Assembly (NCBI RefSeq): GCF_017848315.1
Contig: NZ_JAFKEC010000018.1
Coordinates: forward strand, 20,270 to 84,269
DNA length: 64,000 nt
Reading direction: 5' to 3'
Source of the DNA: Pseudomonas palmensis
GTDB lineage: Bacteria > Pseudomonadota > Gammaproteobacteria > Pseudomonadales > Pseudomonadaceae
Notes under the pieces: generated by a model
The model's input: only the letters and a program-made list of their open reading frames with translations
Told to the model about the DNA's origin: nothing
The model's database searches: none
Program-made: the position numbers and the translations under genes
Part shown: in pieces, positions 1 to 8,067 of the stretch
Layout: every line of letters begins with the position of its first letter
Numbering within the stretch: the first letter of the stretch is position 1

Positions 1-500
1 GCCGCGCTGGCCTCATCATCCACCAGCACCACCTCCAGCAGCACTTCGGTAAACCCCACTGCCCGCGGTCCTTGCCAGAGCGCGTACACCGACGGGTCGG
101 CGGCATTGCCGCACATGCTCAGGCAACTGGCGTAGAACTCCAGCCCGCCTCCCGAAGACCCGGCCATTGCACCGAACGTCAGGGGCTGCGCGGCCGGCGG
201 CGCAAAGTCGCCGATGAACGTGCTCAGGTCTGCCTTGCAGGTGGGCGAGAGCTCCATGCGCAGCTCGCTGACCGTGCCGCCGCCGGCCGTGGCGGTGATT
301 TCGCAGCCTTGCACCTTGTAAGTATGGGTGTCGCCGAACGAGGTACGCGCAACACCGGCTACCGACTCGAAGAAACGCAGGTTGGTGCCCAGCATCTCGC
401 CATTGAACACCTGGGCCACCGTGGCCTGGGCCAGGGCCAGATTCGGCAGAGCGCTGAGGGTGAGTGCGCAGCAGAAGCCAGACAGTGCACGTGAACGCAT
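1..500 (-). CDS. Secreted hypothetical protein, C-terminus beyond the window edge
   Basis: An open frame starts at an ATG at 500 and runs off the left edge with no stop, giving at least 166 residues. The N-terminus is a clear Sec signal peptide: MRSR, then a hydrophobic stretch, ending in a likely cleavage site around residues 24-26 (LALAQA). The mature part has several Cys residues (in QGCE, SPTC, ASCLSMC), which fits a disulphide-bonded periplasmic or secreted protein. I do not recognise a family. The frame and signal peptide make it a convincing gene; function is unknown. Confidence 0.75.
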   Translation of the reverse strand, partial: MRSRALSGFCCALTLSALPNLALAQATVAQVFNGEMLGTNLRFFESVAGVARTSFGDTHTYKVQGCEITATAGGGTVSELRMELSPTCKADLSTFIGDFAPPAAQPLTFGAMAGSSGGGLEFYASCLSMCGNAADPSVYALWQGPRAVGFTEVLLEVVLVDDEASA

Positions 501-578
501 CGGAACATCCTGTAAGGGCAGAAAATGAAGCGCGTACTGTAATCCAGGCTAACGGCAAATAGCCATCAAGCTCGCCCA

Positions 579-1073
579 TCAGCCCAGCACGATGTAGTCG
601 CTGCGCTGCACCAGCGGGGCATGCTCGCCTGCAATCAGGCGCACGTATCGGCCACCGAGCTGGTCGATGGCGATGCAGTCATCCACGTCCATCACTGCAT
701 CGGTGTGCGCCTGGCTCCAGTGACGTGCCATGCGTTGCTTGCCGATGGCCTTGGCCTGGGCCTTGCTGGTGGCCACCACCAACAGGTACTGGTGCGCCTC
801 GCCGAACGCACCGGGCTCGTAGCCGCCCAGGTTGATGAAATACAGGCGTGGCTCGCCGGCAGCCGGCTGCATGTCCGACCAGTGCAGCTTGTAGCCGTCG
901 ACCCCGTCGACCTCCAGCCAGGAATCGACGTGCACGCCCCTGGCGCTGCCGAACCATTGCTCGCGCAATTGCGGGTAGGCCGCTTCGAGGGTCGGGGCCA
1001 CCACGAACACCACATCGTGCACTTCGATGCGGGCCCGGGGGTGTTTGCCCCCCAGCATCACCACGAACAACAT
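579..1073 (-). CDS. DUF1543 domain-containing protein
   Basis: A 164-residue protein without signal peptide or membrane segment. The opening (LFVVMLGGKHPRARIEVHDVV) and the two half-repeats around HVDSWLEVDGVDGY and HTDAVMDVDDCIAI match the DUF1543 layout as I remember it, a small cytoplasmic family of unknown role. It starts 13 bp after the end of the isochorismatase-like gene on the same strand, so the two are probably cotranscribed. A GAGGG about 10 bases before the ATG is an acceptable ribosome site. The family assignment is from memory and the function is unknown. Confidence 0.7.
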   Translation of the reverse strand: MLFVVMLGGKHPRARIEVHDVVFVVAPTLEAAYPQLREQWFGSARGVHVDSWLEVDGVDGYKLHWSDMQPAAGEPRLYFINLGGYEPGAFGEAHQYLLVVATSKAQAKAIGKQRMARHWSQAHTDAVMDVDDCIAIDQLGGRYVRLIAGEHAPLVQRSDYIVLG

Positions 1074-1086
1074 GATCCGCCCACCC

Positions 1087-1638
1087 TCAAGGTTGCTCGC
1101 CGACCAGGAAGGTCTTGCTGATGTGGCGAAATTTCTCGTGGCCGGCGCTGCCCAGCAGCTCGAACAGCACCATCTCGCGAGTCACGATCTGCGCGCCGGC
1201 ATCACGCATGCGCTGCAGGCCGGCGCTCTTGCTGAGCAGGCTGCGGCTGTCGCAGGCGTCCTCCACCACGAACACCTGCCTGCCCAGCGCCAGCAGGCCG
1301 AGCACTGTCTGCAGCACGCACACGTGGGTTTCCATGCCGCACACAATCACCTGGTGGCGGGCCAGCAGGCTGGCGGGCAGGCAGTCGGCAGCCACGCAGG
1401 AAAAGTGCACCTTTTCCACCACCTCGGCAGCGGGCGCCGCCTCGAGCAGTGCCCCGACGGTGTGCCCGAGGCCCTTGGGATATTGTTCGGAAATCACCGT
1501 GGGCAACCCCAGTTCGGCCGTCGCCGCCAGCAACCAGCGGGTGCGGGCCAGCGTGCCGGCAGGGTCGCTGACCGCGCCGATGAGTTTTTCCTGAACGTCG
1601 ATGACCAGCAGCGTGGCCTGGGTAGGGTCGATCAGCAT
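1087..1638 (-). CDS. Isochorismatase-like cysteine hydrolase
   Basis: This 183-residue protein has the cysteine hydrolase triad of the isochorismatase fold: D14 (LVIDVQ), K76 (VEKVHF) and C107 (GMETHVCV). A cis-peptide-type GME precedes the nucleophile. The sequence is closest in style to the YcaC/ISOC1 group of small amidohydrolases, not to true isochorismatases of siderophore synthesis. It sits between the thioesterase gene upstream and the DUF1543 gene downstream, all on the minus strand. The substrate cannot be told from the sequence. Confidence 0.85.
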   Translation of the reverse strand: MLIDPTQATLLVIDVQEKLIGAVSDPAGTLARTRWLLAATAELGLPTVISEQYPKGLGHTVGALLEAAPAAEVVEKVHFSCVAADCLPASLLARHQVIVCGMETHVCVLQTVLGLLALGRQVFVVEDACDSRSLLSKSAGLQRMRDAGAQIVTREMVLFELLGSAGHEKFRHISKTFLVGEQP

Positions 1639-1755
1639 TGCGTGCGCTCCATGGCGGGCGCCGGGGCGATGGGTGTCACCGCCAGGCGGCTTGCGGACAG
1701 AAACCCGGGCAGCGCGATGGCTGCCCGGGCCCGGTCGGATGCTACCACGCGAGGC

Positions 1756-2475
1756 TCATGCGGTCAGGCGGTGCGGCTCCAGGGCCTGGCTGAGCACGCC
1801 CAGCACCTGCTCTTCATGCTCATGGATGAAGAAGTGCCCGCCGGGAAAGAGCGCCAGCGAGAAATCACCCTGGCTCTCCTGACGCCAGGCCAGCAACTGT
1901 TCCTGGGTCGCGCGATCCTCCTCGCCCCCGAGCACATGCAGCGGGCAACGCAGTGCCGGGCGCTGCCGATAGGCGTAGCGTCCGCACAACAGAAAGTCTG
2001 CGCGCAACACCGGCAGGGTCAGGCTCATCAGTTCCTCGTTGCCCAGCACTTCCTCCGAAGTACCGCCCAGGGTGCGCAACTCTTCGATCAGTTGCGGGTC
2101 GCTCTTGGGTTCGCGCCAGCTTTCGTCGTCGTAGCCTTCACGACGGGTCGGCGCCGCCGTACCGCTGGCAAACAACGCCACCGGTGGCGGGCAGCCCAGC
2201 GCCTGCAGCTCGTGCACCAGCTCGAACGCCAGCAGCGCCCCCAGGCTGTGCCCCAGCACCGCGTAGGGCTGGTGGGCGACAAGGCTCTGTTCGGCGGCCA
2301 GTTGCCGGGCCAGGGCCTGCATGTCGGTGTACAACGGCTCGCCAAGGCGTGCACCCCGCCCTGGCAGCTCCACCGGGCGCACGTTCAACCAGGCGGGCAC
2401 CTTGCGCCGCCAGCGGCTGAAGACCATGGCGCTGGCACCCGAGTACGGCAGGCACAACAGGGTCAGTGACGACAC
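1756..2475 (-). CDS. Type II thioesterase of NRPS/siderophore synthesis
   Basis: An alpha/beta hydrolase of 239 residues. It has the lipase box GHSLGA with nucleophile S77, an RPVELPGRG segment near residue 33 typical of type II (editing) thioesterases, and a C-terminal GGHFF around residue 212 carrying the catalytic His. Type II thioesterases remove misprimed acyl groups from peptidyl carrier domains. The gene starts 10 bp after the mbtH-like gene ends, a pairing seen next to pyoverdine synthetase genes in other pseudomonads. No NRPS gene is in this window, so the pyoverdine link is inference. Confidence 0.88.
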   Translation of the reverse strand: MSSLTLLCLPYSGASAMVFSRWRRKVPAWLNVRPVELPGRGARLGEPLYTDMQALARQLAAEQSLVAHQPYAVLGHSLGALLAFELVHELQALGCPPPVALFASGTAAPTRREGYDDESWREPKSDPQLIEELRTLGGTSEEVLGNEELMSLTLPVLRADFLLCGRYAYRQRPALRCPLHVLGGEEDRATQEQLLAWRQESQGDFSLALFPGGHFFIHEHEEQVLGVLSQALEPHRLTA

Positions 2476-2485
2476 GTGCCGCCCC

Positions 2486-2710
2486 TCACTGCGCCGCAGC
2501 GGTTTCGGCCATCTTCTGGCGCAGGCTCAGCGGGCGCATGTCAGTCCATACCTCATCGATGTACGCCAGGCACTCAGCCTTCAAACCGCTCTTGCCGACG
2601 GTGCGCCAGCCGTTGGGGATAGCCTTGTAGTCCGGCCAGATGGAGTACTGTTCCTCGTGGTTGACCACAACCTGGAACACGATATCGTCGCGATCGAATA
2701 CGGAAGTCAT
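2486..2710 (-). CDS. MbtH family protein
   Basis: A 74-residue protein carrying the full MbtH signature: [10 protein letters not shown] (residues 17-26), PNGW near 32, a [12 protein letters not shown] segment at about 47-60, then LSL. MbtH proteins bind and activate adenylation domains of non-ribosomal peptide synthetases. It is the first gene of a minus-strand pair with the type II thioesterase. A strong AAGGAGA-type ribosome site precedes the ATG. The promoter region holds a near-consensus iron-starvation sigma element, in keeping with a pyoverdine role. Confidence 0.93.
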   Translation of the reverse strand: MTSVFDRDDIVFQVVVNHEEQYSIWPDYKAIPNGWRTVGKSGLKAECLAYIDEVWTDMRPLSLRQKMAETAAAQ

Positions 2711-2773
2711 TGCCTGTCTCCTTGGTTGAATGAGGCTCGTGGCGCGGGAGGCGTACGGGCGCTACTGGAGGAG

Positions 2774-2797
2774 ACGAAGCGGCGTGCGGATAAATTA
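2774..2797 (-). promoter_or_regulatory. Candidate iron-starvation (PvdS-type) promoter of mbtH
   Basis: On the minus strand the sequence reads TAATT, exactly 16 bases, then CGT. The PvdS-type consensus is TAAAT-N16/17-CGT, so this has one mismatch and correct spacing. It lies about 64 bp upstream of the mbtH start codon, where a promoter is expected. The motif is short and chance occurrence is possible; position and gene identity give it weight. Confidence 0.5.
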
Positions 2798-2832
2798 GCG
2801 ACGCTGGGAAAATCCCGCGGCACGTGCCGGCG

Positions 2833-4179
2833 CTAGCAGTTGAAGGTCAGGTTGTAATGCACCGAGCGGTGGTCCGATGCCCCCGCCGCAGAGACATTCC
2901 CCGGCGCCGGCACCTGCGAGGTGCCATTGGTCACCGCATAGTCCAGCATGTTGCTCGGCGCCACGCTGGGGTGGGTGCTGCCGCCCGCCAGCTCGATACG
3001 GGCGATGTCTTCGGGCGACACCCAGTTGCCACGCGTCGGCACCGGGGGAGTGGTCGGTCGCGGATCGCGGTTGAAATCCCCCAGCAGCGCGAACGGCGTA
3101 TCGGTGTGCCAGCTGATCTCCCTCAACATGCGCGCGGCGTTGACGCCCCCGCCGGAAATGGCATGCAGGTTGAAGATCGCCAGCTCCGGCGTGTTGCCCG
3201 CCAGCGCTCGTCGCCTCACACGCACCCCCATGGCCGGGCGGTAAAGGGGCGGGCCCGCCACCGGCAATTGCCCGTCCGAGATGATGGCCAGTTGGCTGAC
3301 CATGAACTCGCCGGGGTCAGGCATCACGATCGCCAGGTTCACCCGCAACCGCTGCACATCGAGGAAGTAGATCAGGTAGCGCTCGGGCCGGCTGCGGGTG
3401 CCGGCCTGCCAGCTGTAGACATGGATGTCGTGGTGACTGCCGAACTGGTCGGCCACCCGTTCGGTGCGGCTGAACACCGCAGAATGCGGGGCAACGCCGA
3501 CCTCCTGCAGAACCACCACATCGTTGCTGCGCAGCAGCGGCAGGACCCCGGTCAACCATTTGCTCTCGGTGCTGACCGATGCGCCCTGCAGGTTCCAGGT
3601 GGCCACCCGTATCGGCACCTCAGTGCGCGCGCTGCGACCTATTTCGATCTGTGCCGAGGGCCCTGCAGTGTTCAATCGGCTGTGGTAGTAATCACGAATG
3701 CGCCCATGCAGGCGAATGTGCGCATGCCACGGGCCGAAGATGGCCATGACCCCGTGCTGGAGCATGCGCAAGGGGTCGCCAGGATCCAGCAGGTGTGGCC
3801 CCTGTACGCTCCTTAGGCCATTCATGACCAGGGCATGGTGCACACGGTAGAGCCCGATCATCACGCCATGACGATACAGCCCTGGCGAGGCCTGAAGATG
3901 CTGCAGCACCGTGGTGTCGCTGTACCAGCGGCGCAACAGGGTGGTCATGCATGCCCCATAGCCGGCCTGTGCCTCATGGTTGCTGCTGCGTATCAGGCGT
4001 GCCGAAACGATGTAGTTCAGGTAGACCAGGGTATGCACGCAGTCCCGGGGCCTGGCGGCGGCGAGCAGCGCCACCGCGTCCATGAACACCACGTCGACCT
4101 GCTCTTCGAACGCAACGGCCGGCATGTCGGGCACCAGGTTGTTGTCGATGTACAGGCCAATGACACGGTCAACGGGCAT
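2833..4179 (-). CDS. CdtB-like genotoxin nuclease with novel N-terminal region
   Basis: A 448-residue protein. Residues about 188-448 match cytolethal distending toxin subunit B, a DNase I-fold nuclease: ATWNLQG (193-199), TESKW (204-208), VLQEVG with E226, RPERYLIYF (264-272), RVNLAIV (279-285), NLHAISGGG with H339, LLGDFNRDP with D368 and N370, LDYAV with D413, and SDH with D436/H437. Every catalytic and metal-binding position of CdtB I can place is kept. Residues 1-187 form an extra region I do not recognise, rich in His and aromatic residues. No signal peptide is visible, unlike classical CdtB. A GGAGGTG ribosome site supports the ATG at 4179. It follows the beta-propeller gene by 18 bp. 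CdtA, CdtC and PltA/PltB genes are absent nearby. Confidence 0.88.
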   Translation of the reverse strand: MPVDRVIGLYIDNNLVPDMPAVAFEEQVDVVFMDAVALLAAARPRDCVHTLVYLNYIVSARLIRSSNHEAQAGYGACMTTLLRRWYSDTTVLQHLQASPGLYRHGVMIGLYRVHHALVMNGLRSVQGPHLLDPGDPLRMLQHGVMAIFGPWHAHIRLHGRIRDYYHSRLNTAGPSAQIEIGRSARTEVPIRVATWNLQGASVSTESKWLTGVLPLLRSNDVVVLQEVGVAPHSAVFSRTERVADQFGSHHDIHVYSWQAGTRSRPERYLIYFLDVQRLRVNLAIVMPDPGEFMVSQLAIISDGQLPVAGPPLYRPAMGVRVRRRALAGNTPELAIFNLHAISGGGVNAARMLREISWHTDTPFALLGDFNRDPRPTTPPVPTRGNWVSPEDIARIELAGGSTHPSVAPSNMLDYAVTNGTSQVPAPGNVSAAGASDHRSVHYNLTFNC

Positions 4180-4197
4180 GGGAACACCTCCACCGGG

Positions 4198-5052
4198 TCA
4201 GGCCTTCTGGAACAGCGCAAACAGCTCGCCATCGAGCACGCCCAGCCCCACCCGCTCGGTAGCGGCCAGGTTGCTGCTGACCGTTGCCGGGCTGAGGGCA
4301 TTGCCATCATAGGCGTATTGATAGAGCGCGCGACCGTCGGCATTGGCAATGCTGCGGGTGAAGGCGAGTTTGAGCAGCCCCGCGTGAACCGTCACACCCG
4401 GCATGAACGGGTAGGCCTGCTCGATGAACACCCGTGGCTCGGTCCAGGCCTGCTTGCCGTCGTACTTCACCAACAGGGTCCGACCATCGCCATCCTTGTA
4501 GAGCAGGTGGATCAGGCCCTGGTAGACAATGGCGATCGGGTCGTCGGGGGTGGTCACCGCTACCCCCCTGGCCCTGAGCACCGGGCCATTGCCCCAGTTT
4601 TCCAGGTCTTCGCTGCTCAGGCACTCGATCTGCCTCGTGTGGCCGTGCCGATAGAAGGCGTGCAACCGCCCTTGAAACTCCACCAGCGACGGCGAGCCGT
4701 GCATGGGCTGACTCAACGTCATGGGCTCGAACCCCATGAGCGTGTCGTTGTAGGAGGCCAGGGTGTATTCACCCTGGTCATCGCTTCGAAACGCATGGAC
4801 CTTGTCCTTGAACACAAACAGCGCCAGTGACCTGCTCGGGGTCACCATCAGTGGCAGCACCGCCGGCGTCGTCCATACGTCGATGCCACTCACTTTCGCG
4901 ACGAATTCGGCCACGTTGCCGTCGGCGTTGTAGGCGCAATAGAGCACGCCCCGGTGTACGACTACCCGGCAACCGCCAGCCACAGGCTGCGACTCGGTAG
5001 GGAAAGCACGGTTGAAGATGCCGTGCATGTTGGCTGCGTAACAAAGTTGCAT
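4198..5052 (-). CDS. Six-repeat beta-propeller, lectin-like protein
   Basis: A 284-residue protein built from six copies of a roughly 48-residue unit. Each unit has a G-x-[LV]-[HYKF]-x-[AL]-[FY] strand, at residues 35-42, 83-90, 128-135, 179-186, 225-232 and 275-282, often followed by an Asp/Gly turn and a later W or aromatic. This periodicity matches six-bladed sugar-binding propellers of the AAL/PLL lectin type; that comparison is inference. There is no signal peptide. It is the first gene of the operon with the CdtB-like nuclease (18 bp gap), so it may provide receptor binding or packaging. A GGAG seven bases upstream supports the start. Confidence 0.75.
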   Translation of the reverse strand: MQLCYAANMHGIFNRAFPTESQPVAGGCRVVVHRGVLYCAYNADGNVAEFVAKVSGIDVWTTPAVLPLMVTPSRSLALFVFKDKVHAFRSDDQGEYTLASYNDTLMGFEPMTLSQPMHGSPSLVEFQGRLHAFYRHGHTRQIECLSSEDLENWGNGPVLRARGVAVTTPDDPIAIVYQGLIHLLYKDGDGRTLLVKYDGKQAWTEPRVFIEQAYPFMPGVTVHAGLLKLAFTRSIANADGRALYQYAYDGNALSPATVSSNLAATERVGLGVLDGELFALFQKA

Positions 5053-5299
5053 CGCCTGCTCCAGAGGTACAAAGAGCCCCCAGTAGAACAGCGCAGCCCG
5101 GCCGGATCAGCCGGGCAAAGCCCAGCGTGTACGTGAGAAACCGGAAGTTGCACGGGCCCGGGCGTGACCTGCCGGGCTGGCAGCAGGCGCACATCGCTGT
5201 GCGATTGTTCGGGCCAGATGCACAACACGGGGTTCGCACCGGCGCAGCGCAGGCGTATCGTATGCACTCGAATCCTGATAGGTAACACGGAGTTTCCCC

Positions 5300-5914
5300 A
5301 TGCTTGGCGTAACGGACTACGGTGCCTTCGTGATTGCCTTCCTGGTGCTGCTGGCGATCCCGGGGCCGGGCAATTTCGCGCTGATCACTGCCACCGGCAA
5401 GGGCGGCATCAAAGGCGGCCTGGGCGCCACCTTCGGCATCATCCTGGGTGACCAGGTGCTGTTGTGGCTGGCCGTGGCCGGTGTGGCAGCGCTGCTCACC
5501 ACCTACCCGGCAGCGTTCCATACCGTGCAATGGCTGGGTGCAGCGTACCTGGCCTACCTGGGCCTGCGCATGGCCCTGGCCAAACCCGGCAGCACGCCGG
5601 TACGGCCGATGAAGTCCAAGCACTACCTGCGCCAGACCATGATGATCACCCTGCTCAACCCCAAGGCGATCATGTTCTACATGGCGTTCTTTCCGCTGTT
5701 CGTCGACCCGGTCCGGCATCAGGGCTTCGTGACGTTCGGCTTCATGGCGGTGACCATTGCCGTGCTGACCTTCCTGTATGGCCTGGTGGCCGTGCTGCTG
5801 ACCCACAACCTGGCCGCCCGCCTGCGCGCCAACCCCAAGGTCTCGAACCTGCTCGAACGCCTGGCCGGCATGTGCCTGGTGGGCTTCAGCATCAAGTTGG
5901 CGGTACTGCGCTAA
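5300..5914 (+). CDS. LysE family amino acid exporter
   Basis: A 204-residue inner-membrane protein with about six hydrophobic helices. The family motif PGPGNFALIT lies near residues 22-31, and a GGIKGGLGATFGIILGD loop follows. A conserved LLNPKAIMFYMAFFP segment near residues 116-130 is typical of the LysE/RhtB group that exports amino acids or homoserine lactone-like compounds. It is transcribed away from the propeller/CdtB operon; 247 bp separate the two starts and should contain both promoters. The substrate is unknown. Confidence 0.9.
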   Translation: MLGVTDYGAFVIAFLVLLAIPGPGNFALITATGKGGIKGGLGATFGIILGDQVLLWLAVAGVAALLTTYPAAFHTVQWLGAAYLAYLGLRMALAKPGSTPVRPMKSKHYLRQTMMITLLNPKAIMFYMAFFPLFVDPVRHQGFVTFGFMAVTIAVLTFLYGLVAVLLTHNLAARLRANPKVSNLLERLAGMCLVGFSIKLAVLR

Positions 5915-5975
5915 ACCCCTGGCGCGGGTCTACTACACTTGCCTGACCTTGAAGCGGCGCGGCAAGTGAGACGAC

Positions 5976-6986
5976 ATGAAGCGACTGACACAATTGATCG
6001 GCGGCGCCCTGCTGGCACTGGGCCTAGCCTCCCAGAGCCTGGCGGCGCCCGCTGCGGCCCCCATCCACTTTGGCGACATCACCTGGGAAAGCGGCAGCCT
6101 GACCACGCAACTGCTGCGCTTTATCGTCGAGAAAGGCTACGGCTACCCCACCGACACCCTGCCCGGCAGCACCGTGAGCATGGAGGTGGCGCTGGCGCGC
6201 AACGACATCCAGGTGATCGCCGAGGAGTGGGCTGGCCGCAGCCCGGCCTGGACCAGGGCCGAGCAGGCCGGCCAGGTGTTCAGCATCGGGGACACGGTCA
6301 AGGGCGCCGACGAAGGCTGGTACGTGCCCGCCTACGTGATCAAGGGCGATGAACAGCGCGGCCTCAAGGCACTGGCCCCGGACTTGCGTTCCGTCCAGGA
6401 CCTCAAGCGCCATGCCCCACTGTTCAAGGACCCCGAGTCACCCGACAAGGGCCGCTTTCTCAACAGCCCCAGCGGCTGGACCTCCGAGACCGTCAACAGC
6501 CAGAAGCTCAAGGCCTACGGGCTGGACGGGCAGTACGTGAACTTTCGCAGCGGCTCGGGCGCGGCGCTGGACGCCGAAATCACCTCCGCCATCCGCCGTG
6601 GCAAGCCGGTGCTGTTCTACTACTGGTCGCCCACCCCGCTGATGGGCCGCTACGAGCTGGTGCGCCTTGAAGAGCCGCCATTCGACGCCCAGGCCTGGGC
6701 CACCCTCACCGACCCCAGCAACCCCGAGCCCAAAGGCACCCGCTCGCTGCCGGCCAGGCTGTCGATCGGCGTATCGGCGCCGTTTCGCGAGCAATACCCG
6801 GAGCTGGTGGCATTCTTCGCCAAGGTCGATCTGCCGATCGCCACCCTCAACAGCGCCCTGGCAACGATGAGCGAACAGCGCCAGGCGCCGGACGCTGCAG
6901 CGCAGGCCTTTCTGAAGGCGAACCCGAGCATCTGGAAGGCCTGGCTGCCCGCCGAGGTGGCGACCAGGGTCGAGTCGGCCCTGTGA
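5976..6986 (+). CDS. Glycine betaine/choline-type ABC transporter binding protein
   Basis: A 336-residue periplasmic protein with a signal peptide ending near residue 23 (SLAAPA). The OpuAC-like fold is suggested by WESGSLTTQLLRFIVEKGYGY, the EEWAGRSPAW segment, and the later YYWSPTPLMGRYELVRLEEP. Tryptophans and tyrosines in these segments usually form the aromatic box around a quaternary amine. The stop codon overlaps the permease start (GTGA), so the two are translationally coupled. Ligand specificity is inferred from family only. Confidence 0.85.
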   Translation: MKRLTQLIGGALLALGLASQSLAAPAAAPIHFGDITWESGSLTTQLLRFIVEKGYGYPTDTLPGSTVSMEVALARNDIQVIAEEWAGRSPAWTRAEQAGQVFSIGDTVKGADEGWYVPAYVIKGDEQRGLKALAPDLRSVQDLKRHAPLFKDPESPDKGRFLNSPSGWTSETVNSQKLKAYGLDGQYVNFRSGSGAALDAEITSAIRRGKPVLFYYWSPTPLMGRYELVRLEEPPFDAQAWATLTDPSNPEPKGTRSLPARLSIGVSAPFREQYPELVAFFAKVDLPIATLNSALATMSEQRQAPDAAAQAFLKANPSIWKAWLPAEVATRVESAL

Positions 6987-7828
6987 GTACGGGCTTTCCC
7001 GAGGCGCTGCACGTTTCGTTCGCAGACAGCGTCAATCGCTTCGTCGACTGGCTGGTGCTGGCCTACGGCGACCAGCTTCGGGCGGTCTCGGACGGGCTGC
7101 TGCAACTGCTGGTAGGGTTGGAAAACCTGCTGCGCGCCACGCCGTGGTGGTTGCTGCTGGCGCTGGTGGCACTGCTGACCTGGCACGCCACACGCAGTGT
7201 GCGGCGGGCGCTGCTGCTGAGCGGCCTGCTGTTTCTGATCGGGGTGGTCGGCCTGTGGGACAAGCTGCTGCAGACCTGCGCGCTGGTGCTGGTGAGTACC
7301 GGCCTGTGCCTCCTGATCGGCATTCCGTTCGGCATCTTGCTGGCCAGCCGGCCACTGGCACGCCGGTTGCTGATGCCGGTGCTGGACGTGATGCAGACCC
7401 TGCCCAGTTTCGTGTACCTGATCCCGGTGCTGATGCTGTTCGGGCTGGGCAAGGTGCCGGCGATCTTCGCCACCCTGGTGTATGCCCTGCCGCCGCTGGT
7501 ACGCCTCACCGAACTGGGCCTGTCGCAGGTGGACCCGTCACTGACCCAGGCCGCCCAGGGGCTGGGCGCCAACCGCTGGCAGCGCTTGCGCCGGGTGGCG
7601 TTGCCGTTGGCGCTGCCGAGCATCCTGGCCGGCCTGAACCAGTCGGTGATGATGGCGCTGTCGATGGTGGTGGTGGCCTCGATGATCGGTGCGCGCGGCC
7701 TGGGTGAGGACGTGCTGGCCGGCATCCAGACACTGAACGTGGGCAAGGGGGTCGAAGCAGGGCTGGCCATCGTTGCACTGGCGATCGTGATCGACCGCAT
7801 CACCCAGGCGTATGGCAAGCCGCGTTAA
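6983..7828 (+). CDS. ProW/OpuAB-type ABC transporter permease
   Basis: A 281-residue membrane protein starting at a GTG inside the stop region of the binding-protein gene (4 bp overlap). It has an N-terminal soluble or amphipathic segment, then about six helices. The permease EAA loop reads QAAQGLGANRWQRLRRVALP at about residues 189-208. It resembles ProW-type components of betaine importers. No ATP-binding (ProV-type) gene follows: after 239 bp comes an ABC-F protein, which is not a transporter subunit. The ATPase must be supplied elsewhere or the system is incomplete. Confidence 0.87.
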   Translation: MSTGFPEALHVSFADSVNRFVDWLVLAYGDQLRAVSDGLLQLLVGLENLLRATPWWLLLALVALLTWHATRSVRRALLLSGLLFLIGVVGLWDKLLQTCALVLVSTGLCLLIGIPFGILLASRPLARRLLMPVLDVMQTLPSFVYLIPVLMLFGLGKVPAIFATLVYALPPLVRLTELGLSQVDPSLTQAAQGLGANRWQRLRRVALPLALPSILAGLNQSVMMALSMVVVASMIGARGLGEDVLAGIQTLNVGKGVEAGLAIVALAIVIDRITQAYGKPR

Positions 7829-8067
7829 ACCTGCAGCAGCCAGACAAACGGTCATCGGCAGTGTCCATGCTCATCGCGAATTGCGCAGCCGCGAGCGGTG
7901 CTGAAAAGATGGCCCTCTTTACCTGCGCCAGATCCCCCCTTAGACTACAGGCCTTTTCCCGCATCCCGAGGTATTCGTCCAATGCGCCATTGATGCCACC
8001 GTCGTTTCAGACGGCCCGTCTTCAGCCCCTTCACCGGGGGAAGCACCAGGCATCCTTGGAGGTTCGC

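Noticed and set aside
1087..1638. Siderophore isochorismatase (EntB/PhzD type) for the hydrolase near mbtH
   Set aside because: No aryl carrier domain and no other catecholate genes; the sequence resembles the small generic hydrolases.
1027..2469. 480-codon plus-strand frame over the hydrolase and thioesterase genes
   Set aside because: It spans two well-defined minus-strand genes and its translation has no family features.
7861..8067. N-terminal extension of the ABC-F protein
   Set aside because: The ATG at 8068 has TTGGAGG upstream and gives the normal ABC-F N-terminus. The extension has no ribosome site and no homologous look.
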